Shown: positions 1 through 10,160, counted from the stretch's first letter. The stretch is DNA of 19,345 nucleotides from Funneliformis mosseae (GCA_910592005.1 CAJVPP010001547.1:1-19345), one strand, 5' to 3'. The notes: generated by a model not told the origin, from the letters alone. Program-made: numbers and translations.

Positions 1-130
1 TAGCAAAGTCATTTTGTATAAATAGAATAGCTTTTTGCTTAAGTTGTAAATTAACTCAGTTGTAAGTTTATAAACTCTTTTGCGAGTTTCAAGTTATAAA
101 TAAAGAAATCAATTTAAATCTATACAAACT
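1..130 (+). repeat. Possible LTR-like fragment (TATA box plus AATAAAG)
   Basis: A TGTATAAATA motif near 16-25 is followed about 85 bp later by ATAAAGAAATC. The same pair of motifs, in the same order, recurs at about 6478-6630. TATA box followed by polyadenylation-like signal is the layout of an LTR promoter and R region. No TG..CA ends, primer binding site or retrotransposon protein is visible, and the element would extend left of the window. An alternative is that this is the 3' continuation of the CACTA relic on the other strand. Call is tentative. Confidence 0.25.
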
Positions 131-387
131 ACTTTTCCCTTTAACATTATCCTTTACCTAGGATTATTATGATATACTATACTAATTTGCTATTAAATTC
201 GTCATTATGAGTTCGATTAAATATATTTTAAATTCTAAGACATGATAAATTGCCGAGTTGATTCAAGTATAATGAATACCTGTAGGACTTAGAGAAAATC
301 CTAAAGTCAGAAATTTCAACATGTAGAATCAGCTATCGTAGTCTTTTAACTTAGATAATAAGATAAACAAAAATGAACTAGGTGACA

Positions 388-1655
388 GCATGTAATATAA
401 ATTCACTTTCAATATATACATTATAACATTTTATATTATCTAAAAATAAAAATATTATTTTAATAAAAAATAATAAATACTTGATTATAAATAAATATAG
501 TAAATTACTTACTTTCTTATTCTTTTATTTTATTAATAAATAATCATAAAAGTATATTAAAATTCTTTGGTTGATTTAGTCTAGGAATCAATAAAGAAAT
601 TAATAAATTTTTTTTTAACTCTAATTGAAAGATTCAGATAATTGTTTATTAATAGAAATAATCAACTATCATCAGTTTTTGTTTAAATATCTGATATCTA
701 TCACAAGATACTATAAATACAATATTTTGTTGATTACTAATAAATTTTTTTCTAATAAACCTTTATATATATTTCTATCAAAAATATTTTCTAAATCTTC
801 AGATTCAATCTCCTTATTAGCAATATATTGATGTCTATAAAGTAATTCTTTGACTCTTATTTTATTATTATATTGAATCTCCAATCTCTTTTTAATAAAA
901 AAATATGACATTACTTTTTTAAATTTATTTTTTTAATCATATCTCAATAAATTACATAATGAATAACTTTGATAAGTTTCATAAATTTCAGTATAATATA
1001 TACAGGAATTTCTACATATATCATAAAATTTTGAAATAAGTCCTGTAATTTCTTTTAATATTTTTTTAATCTTATATAAACTAATATTTTTATTAACAAA
1101 TAATTTAATAATATCATTATATGCTGCTTTTATAAAATTATATAATGATTAGAGTTCTGAAAATGACTTGCATAAACTCGCATATTTGACTCGCATGATT
1201 ATGCATAATTGTAAATTTTAGTTACACATAATAAATAAGTACTTTAAATTAAAGGTATATAGGATAATTTTGACTCAAAACTCAACTCAACTCGACTCAT
1301 TAGGAATACTAATAATGATTTTAAATGCAAAAGTTTAAGACCTTTTATAATTTCTTTACTTAATCCTTCTTCAATATCAAATTTGATCATATTATCTATA
1401 TCTTTTTCATCAATTTTATTAATATTATAATCTTTATTATCTTCTTCTAAGATTTTCTTATTCATAAATAAATATTCTATTTCATTTACATTTGCTTCAT
1501 CTATTTGAATATCAATTTCTTTAAATTTTATTAATTAATAAATAATATTAAATAAATTATAATTTATAATACTTACTTTATTATTTTTTAAATTTATCTT
1601 TTACTTTAACATTTTCTTCTTGTTTATTATTACTTGATTCCTCTTCTATTGACAT
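388..1655 (-). pseudogene. CACTA/Plavaka-like transposase relic, N-terminal half
   Basis: Read on the minus strand, a start at 1655 opens an acidic, Asn-rich exon (1577-1655) with two TAA codons. A GTAAGT..AG intron (1519-1576, 58 nt) follows, then a long exon. Downstream segments in order are an LLHLKS motif, a NISLYKIKK segment, a Cys-containing patch with FYDICRNSC (about 1000-1050) and an FIKKRLEIQYNN segment (about 860-905). After these come a CDRYQIFKQK segment, which in this family carries a catalytic Asp (about 660-690), and an LLIP..NQPKNFN segment near 570. The order matches fungal Transposase_21/Plavaka-type proteins of EnSpm/CACTA elements. Another intron with GTAAGT lies near 510, and a CYNVYIESEFILHA-like match continues to about 388. 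The frame is broken by a MITE (1150-1311), stops and frameshifts, and the C-terminal half is not recognised. It is nonfunctional. The superfamily assignment is fairly secure; the exact family is inferred. Confidence 0.75.
1150..1311. mobile_element. 162-bp hAT-like MITE with 8-bp target site duplication
   Basis: The segment is flanked by direct repeats ATAATGAT at 1142-1149 and 1312-1319; the shared stretch extends by one T. It starts TAGAGTTCTG and ends ..AATACTA, so both ends read TAG inwards, with imperfect inverted similarity over roughly the first 18 bp. An 8-bp duplication and a YARNG-type terminus are the signature of hAT elements. It has no coding capacity and contains CTCAA/GACTC repeats near 1272-1300. 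It interrupts the CACTA-like transposase relic. Removing the element and one duplicate copy (170 bp) joins the host frame exactly, which strongly supports these boundaries. Confidence 0.65.
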
Positions 1656-2045
1656 CTGATTTCTTTTCTAATATCTATAATAATACTTTTTGTTATAAAA
1701 TTAACATTTGAATAATTTTTTAAACAAAATAACATTTGCATAAATGTAAGTTTTTGCTTATTTTATAATATAATTATTAAAAAATTAAAAAATGTTTTGC
1801 AGTTAAGAATAAAAATTGGTTTGCAGTTAAGAATGAATATGATATATATTCAAATTTTATTCTTTTATTTTATTTTAAGTATATTCTTTATAAATTTATG
1901 TCCGTTAAAGCCTTTTCATCAAATTATTAAATTATCTTTTTAGCCATTTTATGTATACAATTTTTTAAATTAGGATTTAAATTTTAATTGCAAATTGGTT
2001 TAAAAATAAATTTTATAGTATATTTAATTTATACAGTTAATAATA
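1656..2045. other. AT-rich gap, nothing recognised
   Basis: This lies between the start of the CACTA-like relic and the left end of the Tc1 element. It holds A/T homopolymer runs and a short near-repeat of GCAGTTAAGAATAAAAATTG / GCAGTTAAGAATGAATATG at about 1799-1840. I see no coding segment or RNA gene. Confidence 0.5.
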
Positions 2046-2047
2046 TA

Positions 2048-2077
2048 CAGTCCCTGGCAAAAAGAATGATGGTGAAA
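2048..2077 (+). repeat. Left terminal inverted repeat of the Tc1 element
   Basis: The run begins CAGTCCCTGGC and continues AAAAAGAATGATGG. Aligned with the right end it shares CAGTC at the tip and the inner AAAAGAATG.TGG block. Confidence 0.85.
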
Positions 2078-2367
2078 GATCACATCTATTAAAGGCTGAG
2101 GTTTTATTACTTTCCAGATTTAGGCATTTGTTTATATGCCCAAATCAGACATTAGAACCTGAATTAAAAAGATAAGTTAAAAAAATAAGGTTTGTTATTT
2201 GTTTTTATTTTGATTTTCTTTCTGAAACTATGCTATGCTCTTTAAAAATACAAAGAAATTCTGTTAAGTCACTTTGGAATCAAAAAATGCGTAATGTAAA
2301 GAAAATTTTTAATCAATTATATATTCTTTTACACACATGTGAATGATATATCAGTTTACTAAATAAA

Positions 2368-3237
2368 ACTGGCAAAATTTCTATTGGTCACTCTTCTGAC
2401 TATCCAAGAAAATTGACTTCAAATCAATGTCACCATATTGAAAAAATTCTGCAACATAATCATTTTACTACAGCAGGTGAACTTAAGGCAAAATTGGAAA
2501 AAAAAGATCCCAACCTTGATGTTAGTGAATGTACAATACATTGTGAGCTTAACAATCTTGGATATATTTCTGTTCTTTCAAGAAAAGTTCATCTCTTGAC
2601 CCAAAAAGCAAAGGAATTTCGTTTGTCTTAATCACATAATCATTTATGATATAACTGAGAAAAAGTTATTTTTCTGATGAAACAACACTTCAGATATTTA
2701 GAAATACCATATGTGCATGGTTTCATAATGCAGAACTAATTGTCTCTATAGTAAAGCACCTATTCAAAATTCATATTTAGGCAGTGATTAGTACTAAAGA
2801 AAAATCAGCATTCATTTGTTTACTGAAAATTTAGATCATCATTTGTATCAAAAAATCTTAGACAACCATTTGTATAACAATGCGAATATATTATACAGAT
2901 GTGGCTGGGTCTTCTAACAAGATAATGATCTAAAACACATCTCACATAATGTTCAAAAGGACTTGAAAAAATATCTTTTAGGATGAGTTCTTTCTTGATC
3001 TTCATACAATCCAGACTTGAACCCTATTGAAATGTATGGGCTATATTAAAGAGAAAGGTAGAGAAAAAGATCAAGTATTTAGTAGCAAAAAAAAACATTA
3101 CCTGTGATGTATTTCTTAATACAATCTAGCAGAAATGGGACGATCTTGATAACGCCATGTTACTTTAGTGCATCAAGAGCATGTCAAGCCAGATTAAAGC
3201 ATGTATCAATGCAGAAAGAAAACATACCAAATATTAA
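2368..3237 (+). pseudogene. Tc1 transposase relic (DDE)
   Basis: This is the cut-and-paste transposase of the surrounding Tc1 element. Coherent protein begins near 2368 with a helix-turn-helix region. A long open stretch (about 2413-2631) holds a DVSE.TI..ELNNLGY segment typical of the second Tc1 HTH. The catalytic domain follows in shifted frames: FSDET at 2670-2684 (first Asp), QDND with KHISHN at 2918-2950 (second Asp) and PDLNPIE ending at 3031 (Glu). About 35 residues separate the last two in the broken frame, close to DD34E. The C-terminus ends at a TAA near 3237. Several frameshifts and stops (2629, near 2985 and 2997, others) make it nonfunctional. In the second HTH, three positions expected to be Arg read Cys, His and Cys, consistent with CpG decay. 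The start codon is uncertain; the upstream part to about 2287 is too decayed. Confidence 0.85.
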
Positions 3238-3328
3238 TTAATAATATAAAAGTTGTCATTAGTATTATTCTTATAAATAATAAAAAAAAATATACATTAA
3301 AATAAAGTTTGTACATACCGTACAAATA

Positions 3329-3358
3329 TGTTTCCACCATTCTTTTCGCTGAAGACTG
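3329..3358 (-). repeat. Right terminal inverted repeat of the Tc1 element
   Basis: Read on the minus strand from 3358 it starts CAGTCTTCAGCG and continues AAAAGAATGGTGG, mirroring the left end. A TA follows immediately outside. Confidence 0.85.
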
Positions 3359-3580
3359 TAGTTCAAAAAAAGAAATAAAAATATACATATAGGAGAAGGT
3401 AGTTAGCTAATAAAAGAATGTATAAAAAAACATATGCAACATAAATGTAATTATAATGTTCATAAAGATAAATAACTTCAAAAAAACAGATAAAGTATTG
3501 GGTACCAAAGATTTTATTTTTTAATATTTTGATTAAAATACAAATAAAATATCTAAATTTTATTTATATATTAAAAAGAA

Positions 3581-3760
3581 AATATTACTAATGTCAATGC
3601 TGCTACTATTACCAATGCCAGTGTTAATATTAACACTAATACTAATGCTAACATTACTAGTATTAAAACTAATACCATTATCAATAGCAATATCAGTACT
3701 AATGCCAATATTACAAAAGCCAATATTAGTAAAAAAGCAAGATTTTTAAGAGATTATTTA
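3581..3760 (+). pseudogene. Asn/Thr-rich exon remnant
   Basis: Sixty codons read without a stop from AAT at 3581 to TTA at 3760. They are built from degenerate AAT-ACT-AAT-GCC-like units encoding Asn, Thr, Ile, Ser and Ala, and end in a basic KKARFLRDYL segment. The edges look like splice sites: ..AAAAAG before it and G/GTAACT after it. A second hydrophilic stretch (about 3842-3955, KENESKTSTNN..) ends at AG/GTAAAT, and a third (about 4018-4072) reads KEKENKNSINEN. Together they suggest exons of a decayed low-complexity protein. I do not recognise a family. It could instead be a degenerate microsatellite. Confidence 0.35.
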
Positions 3761-4530
3761 GGTAACTTTTAAATTTTTATTTCTAATATATAATAATAAA
3801 AATTCTTAAATTTAATTTTATGCTAATTAATATTAAAACAAAAAAGAAAATGAAAGTAAAACTAGCACTAATAATAAAGCCAATACTACTTCCAGTATTT
3901 CCTTTAATTCTAATATAAAATTTAATTTATCTTATGATAAAAATTAGGTAAATTGAAATTCTTATTAATTTACTATATAAATAATAATTTTTATATTAAT
4001 TTTATATCAACAAATATTAAAGAAAAAGAAAATAAAAATTCAATTAATGAAAATAAAAAAGATAAGAAATTTATCTTTTTTTTTTTACAAATTTATAATA
4101 CTCATTTTTTTTATATGTATTTTGATTAATTTATATTAAAAAAAATATTATACAAAAGAACAAGAAATGCAAGAAGGAAAAAAGTTAAAAAATATTGATT
4201 TTTTAAATTTATTTTAATTTTAATTTTTTATTATATCAATAAAATCTAAATTGTTTAATTAAAATATACATTTTATCCGTAATTTTGATATCTATTAAAG
4301 CATTATAAAATATATATTTTATTCATGATTTTTGCATCTGTTAAAGCATTATAAAATATATATTTTTTTCCTTATTTTTTATATATATTTTTTCCTACTT
4401 TTTTTTGTATTAAGTTTAAAGTTTTTACCTAAAAAAAAGATATATATATTATACTGAAATTTTATAAAAATTATATGTTATAAAACTTAATATTTTTATG
4501 AAATTTTTATATCAAATTTTTTATTGGGTT
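3761..4530. other. AT-rich stretch with two further hydrophilic exon-like remnants
   Basis: Apart from the Lys/Asn/Ser-rich remnants near 3842-3955 and 4018-4072 this is A/T-rich sequence. An imperfect duplication of about 60 bp starts near 4263 and again near 4321, sharing GCATTATAAAATATATATTTT. No intact gene is seen. Confidence 0.4.
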
Positions 4531-6305
4531 ATGACACTGGAATTATCATTTAATATTCTTGATTGCAAAACCACTCAAGTAAATTTTGAGATATCTGATT
4601 ATCAAATTATTTCAACCTAATGTATAAATTTCCTTAAAGTATCACCAAATATTAAAAACAGCCTAGTCAAATCATCTTTCAACTACATCTTAATAGATGA
4701 CTTTAAATGGTCTAAATTCTGTGACAAATTTGATAACATGATAAATTCAAATTTATTAAAACAATTTCAAACAATACTATTTGGTCTTAAAACTCACTAA
4801 ATTTAATGTGAGAACTCTTTTAAGACTTCCTATTTTAGTTACAAAAAAATGTATTCTGATTCATAAATCTAGATTATTTTATTTGTCAAAAAAATCTATA
4901 GCACTACTTAAAATATATTTGGATATTAAATTACTTTACTATTTCATAAAAATTTCAAAAAATGTCTTAAAAATCTTGTCTTATATCCTAAATAGACTAA
5001 TTTATACATTCAATTTCTCAAAATCACTTATTCATTTAGATTAAATACTGTTCTTTTAAATTGTTCTTCTCAGTATACATTAATTCATTCTGTTCTTTTA
5101 GATATAAAATTTTTACTTATTAGTCTTGACATAAAAGTCAAACTCTGAGAATATGATTTTAAACTTAAAAGCATTTAAAAAGCCCTTGATAACCAAATTA
5201 ATGATTATAAATATAACTTATCTCAAATGATTAACTCAGTTCTTAACTGAAGAAAGACCACCATTATCCTAAATAGATGCATTGATAATTCATCTACATT
5301 TCATAATTTACTAGTAAATAAAATAATGTTAAAAAAAAATTACTAGATATTTCTAATAAGTTACCAGTATAAAACACAGTGTTAAAAATATCCTGATAAT
5401 TAGACGTCTAAATACTTTCTAATAAAACATATTAATTCTTAGATTTACAATAATTTAACATCTTTACCAATCGTAGATGAATAGTATAGGATTATTGATC
5501 AACTTTCTAATGATAAAGCCTCTAGACTATCTAAGGTTTCAAATAAAATGCTGAAATACTTAGAACTACTTGCAAATAAATGTTTAAGGTACATCATTTA
5601 TAACTGTAAAAATCTTCTTAATTCTCAATCATTAGAACCTGACCTATATGTATCTCATACTGAAATCAAAGCCTTTAAAATATAATTTTAATAATACTAG
5701 ACTAATTACTTTATTAAAATATATAAGAAAAGCATTTATTAGATTATTTAATGCCTAATTTGCTAATATTTTTGTTTAATAAAATATTCTAAAAAAATAT
5801 GATTTTACCAGTTTTCTTTTCAAATTTACCTTTGATCTTATATACATTTTTGATAACATTAAGTAAAATGCTTTTTACAATAAATTAGAACTATAGGTCC
5901 TTCTATAAGATATGTCAAAAGCTTACAATCTTATAAACATCTTTACATTAACTGCTACACTTGAAAAATTATATCTCCCTTTATATTTATTCAAATTATT
6001 CTCAGAATTTTTTTTCCCAAATATAATCAAGTTTTTATCACCTATAGTAATTCTGATACTTACCTTATATATTTAAGCATAGATCAAAGAGAAGTAATCT
6101 TACTGCTCTTATGGTGCATTTATTATGATCCCTTATTGAGTAAAATCAATAACTTACAATACTATTATAATATGAAAGTTAAATGGAGATTAAATGCTTG
6201 TATTTCTATTACAAATATCTTACAAATTAAAATACTTGCATTAGCTTATATGATAATATTCTGTAAAGTCAATTTTACTGCATTACAAAGATTGATAAAT
6301 GATTA
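4531..6305 (+). pseudogene. LINE (non-LTR) reverse transcriptase relic, truncated at both ends
   Basis: About 590 codons of decayed protein follow the order of a non-LTR retrotransposon ORF2, beginning near the end of the endonuclease domain and stopping in the RT palm. Recognisable blocks are the LSNDKAS..SKVSNKMLK segment (near 5496-5565) and a RPITLL-like TITLLKYIRKAF segment (near 5700-5735). DMSKAYN at 5909-5929 is the first catalytic Asp region of RT, and IDQREV followed by YYDPLLSKI at about 6079-6144 is the template-grip region. The last block is LALAYM at about 6238-6252, where FxDD is expected. At that box the Asp pair is absent: the codons are TAT ATG ATA ATA TTC. Many stops (5894 TAG, 5906 TAA) and frameshifts confirm decay. 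The thumb and 3' tail are missing. It resembles LINEs common in glomeromycete genomes (inference). Confidence 0.85.
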
Positions 6306-7026
6306 ACATTATTAATAATATTAGCATTTTTAACTTAGTTAACATTTTTATTTTATTTTTATATTTTATTATCATTATTTATTATATTATTAAATTATAT
6401 TTTATATTTTATATTTATTTTAATATTATAATTTAATTTATATAAAATAGCATTAGATAGTAATTTTTGTATAATTGTATTTTGTATAAATAAGATAGAA
6501 ATTTATTTTTACAAAAAAGTAAAGATAATAGTGATAACTTAATAGTACGAGTTATAAACTTAGAATCTAAGGTTAAGGATTGTTAAGAATATAAATCTTT
6601 ATAATAAAGAAATCTCTTTCTAATCTACATATATTAAATCCTTCAATATATTAATCATGTTTATTGTTATTATAAAATTGTTAAAAGTTATTTACTTGTT
6701 TAAATTATAAACTTAAGGTTGATTGTAATAGGACTTATTCCATAGTAACCTAGTAATTTTTCATATATTACTCTCTATTATTAAGTTATCATTACCCTAA
6801 GTTTGGGATGTTTATCATTTTAGGTTCGTAATTTTCTTGATAGACTAATCATAGAGTTAACAAATTGGTAATTCCTATCAGGAAAATAAATTTCTAAAAC
6901 ATCTAATTCAAAAATATTTTCTCTGAATAACTTAAGATGATTCTATGAGGTAACTTACTAAATTAAAATGTAAATTTAAAAATTAAATCATATAATATAT
7001 TATATAATATAATATCATTTGATGAA
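6306..7026. other. AT-rich gap with a possible LTR-like fragment
   Basis: The first 170 bp are almost pure A/T. At about 6478-6630 a TGTATAAATA motif is followed by ATAAAGAAATC, the same pair seen at 1-130, so this may be a decayed solo LTR. No TG..CA boundary or target duplication was found. No coding sequence recognised. Confidence 0.3.
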
Positions 7027-8780
7027 ATGTCTAAAAAAAATACAAATAAAATTTTGAGTAAAGTAAATCCTATAATTTAACTAGAGTTTAATCCTTAAAA
7101 GATCATATAAGAGAAGAATAATCTTTAAATAAAGTAGAAGAAAATGATAATTCAATACTATCTTTATTAAAATTTCTTTAAGTAATGAAAATCAAAATTT
7201 AGTTAAATCAATGAAAGAATTTAAAGTATTAAGAAAAATATTGATATTTAGTTACTTACAATTCTATCAAATAGTAGCAAATAGTTTGAATATTTAAAAT
7301 TAATACATTTTAATAAATATGAAGTATCTAAAAAAGTAGAATATCAATGGAAGAATAAAAGGAAAAAAAATTTAAATTTCAAATCAAGTCATATTATTGT
7401 ACAGTGTCACTAATTTTCAAATATAACAAAAAGTCTCTAACGTGAATTCTCGTGATCTATTAATCAGAATTTGTAAAATTAATATCAATGTGTTCATTAA
7501 GTTAAGAGCATCATAATGATATGTATTTCATCTCAAACGAATTACTAAATGCTAAGATAATTAAAATTAAAGAAATGCTATTTTATTATTATTATTGGAT
7601 TATTAATTAATAGACAATATTTTAGTTTTTAAATATTATAGAAAAGGTTATCACTGAGCATAAGTAAAAGTAAAAGTTTTAGGTTTTTCACTTATCCTGT
7701 AGAAAAATAAGAAAGATTAAAAAAGATTTTTAAATAGCAAATGATTGCGAATATCAGATACTGGTAAAAGGAAAAATGCTCTAAGATTTCAAAATCTGAG
7801 AAGTAGAATTATTGTGTTAAGAAATTGGAAAATGTTTATTATATAGCCTGTAAATAATATGAAAGTATTAGGATACCTCAGATGGTAAGATATTCCGCTA
7901 AAGGATTCTAAAAAGAAATAGATTATGATTTTTATAGATTTATCAATAATTTTGAATTTTAAAAATTTTATCTAAAGAAATAATCATATAATATTAAAAA
8001 AAGATTATAAAAATGAAAGTGAAAGTATCAACAAGATGATTGGCAGCTCTTGAAATAATATTAGAAAAAGCAAAAATGCAATACTATGCAAGAATTTTAT
8101 TAAATAACAGAAAAAATATTAAGATACATTAAGTAGAAAGGTAGAAAGAGAACAAAAAAGAGAAAGAAAAATAATCTATTTCAAAAAATTTTCTGCATGA
8201 AGTTAATCTAATCAATATGATACATGCTTTATTAATAATAGATGACATATAAAACTTACTGCAATGTATCTCCAATGCTAATACTAAGGAAATTGTAATT
8301 ATTTTACTATTTAAAATTATAGAATTATCAAAACAATTATTAACTATAGGTTTTTTATTTTTAGATTTGAGGTACTACTGATAATACTCAAATTCCAAAC
8401 TTATCAATTTTTTCGCAATTCAATAGTATCAAAGAAAGTCTACAACACCCTTAACTCTAGCAAATTTAATGCCTTTTTTTTTTGCTATGCCTCTTCAAAT
8501 GGCTTCATTTGCACAAAATTTAAACATGAATAATTCTTTAGGTTTGTCATTAGTTTCAAAACAGCCAATTCCACTTCTATCTCTTAATGAATTTTTTACT
8601 AAATTAGATGAATCGTCAGGTGGTACTGAAGAATTTGCAAGATTCAAAAATATTTTTGAAAATGAGCGAATTACTGTAGATCAAATTTATGATCTTACAG
8701 ATGTGAAATTTAATCAATTAGGCGTAAATAAAATTAGATGATATAAAACATTTAGAGCTGCAACATAGCATTACAAATAG
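7027..8780 (+). pseudogene. Decayed multi-exon gene ending in a SAM domain
   Basis: The clearest part is 8469-8780. A segment rich in Phe/Met/Pro precedes a sterile alpha motif domain (from about 8574): LLSLNEFFTKLD, a central helix, then ERITVDQIYDLTD and FNQLGVNKI. SAM domains mediate protein or RNA binding. The conserved Gly-Trp after NKI reads AGA TGA (8736-8741). The last helix, KTFRAAT.HY, runs on to a TAG at 8778, so the stops at 8739 and 8766 are premature. Upstream, a GTAATT..TTTTTAG intron (about 8296-8373) precedes another exon. A coherent frame at about 7684-7980 includes CVKKLENVYYIAC, RIPQMVRYSAKGF and IDYDFYRFINNFEF, broken by roughly eight stops that mostly replace likely Gln codons. 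It continues in another frame to about 8200. An ATG at 7027 (MSKKNTNK) may be the start. I do not recognise the upstream region. That all parts are one gene is inferred. Confidence 0.65.
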
Positions 8781-9015
8781 TATTATAGTATGGGAGTATG
8801 ATATTATAGTTAATAATATGATGTTACAAATAACAATAATTTCGAATTTTATAATAAATGATTTTTTTTGAAATTAATATGCCTATTATAGTTAATAATA
8901 TATTTTCTTAACCTTTAATTTATCTTTTTATTATTTAAAATATCTTTGATAAAACTTCTATTTATTTTGCCATTATATTCTAAGATTAAAGTAAACTTAA
9001 TCTTTACAAAATATA

Positions 9016-10160
9016 TTACATATAAATTGAATCTTTAAAATTTTGTAGCCATATGTGAAGTAATTTAAGCATATGTAATAAGAAAAGGATATTTAAGATC
9101 ATTATATGAATTAACAAAATTTCTATATTTTTTTAAAAAAGATTTTATAACGGAAAAATTAGATTCAATAGGATTGAAATCTGAAGAATAGGGAAGTAAA
9201 AATTCAACATGTCTACTAAAAGATTTGATATATTCTATGAGATCTCTGTCATAATAGATTTATGCATTATCAAGTATAAGAATACTATGCTCAGTAGGAT
9301 ATGCATTCATTTAAGGCACCTAGTATAAAAAAAAGAACAATAAATAAAAAAAATACATAATAATATTTTATCAGAAAAATTTTAATTTATCACATTTGAA
9401 ATAACAAATTCTCTAAATCTCTCTTTAGAACAACTACTTTCCATTATATTTACAGTGATAATACCCTGTAAAGACAAGGCAGATAGTATAGTATATCATA
9501 TTTCATGCACGAACACATTTTTTTTAATTGTAAAAGTGTTTTTAAAGAATATCTGTATTCACGAGAGAGTGTACGTTCATCTTTTGAAGTTTCGTCTATA
9601 AATATAAGTTGTTCAGACTTATATTCATACTCAACCTTTGCAATAAATGTGCTTCAAAGGAGTTCATTTCATTCATAAGCTGCTTGATGTAACTTGTATA
9701 AATAAAACAATTAGCAATAAATAATGATGTTCGTGATATAATTTGAAAACCTTTTTTCTACTAATTCTACAATAAACTAAAGATTGCTAAAGAATTGATA
9801 TAGAAACTAATTTACCTGTTAATAACTCAAGTTCTCCAACTAATTCATCTAAATACCAATCTACTTTGTTCTTGACTAATTCTTACAATACCTAAATTGA
9901 TAGTATCAATTAAAACTAATAATATAATATTTGGTTAATAAAATATATACCTTCATATCATTTTAAGTTAGTATTTTGTGACATCCTAATGGTCTTTGCC
10001 AAGGATTCACAACTGTTTCTCATCGCATATATATTTATAAAACTTTCTTAATAGTACCTTTATAAATATGTAATAATTTGGCAATTTTTTCTGTATTATG
10101 ACTATCATAATGAAGAAAATCACTTTTCCACTTCAAGTCTTCACTAAAAGCATGAATCAT
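9016..10160 (-). pseudogene. Four-exon DD34E (Tc1/DDE_3-type) transposase relic
   Basis: The minus-strand exons are 10160-9951, 9891-9751, 9692-9394 and 9319-9016. They are separated by GT..AG gaps of 59, 58 and 74 nt, each at phase 0. The restored length would be about 318 residues, normal for this family. Exon 1 holds an HTH region (LKWKSDFLHYDSHNTEKIAKLL, with the VVNPWQRP linker). Exon 2 has VDWYLDELVGEL and ISRKK. Exon 3 has IDETSKDERTLSREY with the first Asp at 9594-9596. Exon 4 has ILILDNA (Asp at 9269-9271) and DFNPIE (Glu at 9164-9166), exactly 34 residues apart. All three catalytic residues survive, but there are about eight in-frame stops, including two TGA codons at expected Arg (CGA) positions in exon 3, and frameshifts in exons 3 and 4. 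No terminal inverted repeats were found. It is nonfunctional. Introns are unusual for a Tc1-like transposase. Confidence 0.85.

Larger units (their letters stand above)
2048..3358 (+). mobile_element. Tc1/mariner element, ends preserved, transposase decayed
   Basis: The element is 1311 bp, typical for Tc1. TA dinucleotides sit directly outside both ends (2046-2047 and 3359-3360), the standard TA target duplication of Tc1/mariner. The ends are an imperfect inverted pair: CAGTCCCTGGCAAAAAGAAT on the left against CAGTCTTCAGCGAAAAGAAT read inwards from the right. Inside lies a transposase relic of expected length. It is a nonautonomous fossil. The preserved outline suggests a single insertion with no large deletions. 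Confidence 0.9.

Noticed and set aside
3206..3388. Minus-strand hydrophobic 60-codon frame
   Set aside because: It overlaps the right end of the Tc1 element and is produced by A/T-rich codons (Phe, Ile, Leu), not by a membrane protein gene.
4781..5044. Open frame of 87 codons as an independent gene
   Set aside because: It is an out-of-frame segment within the LINE relic; the LINE-like peptide runs in another frame through the same bases.
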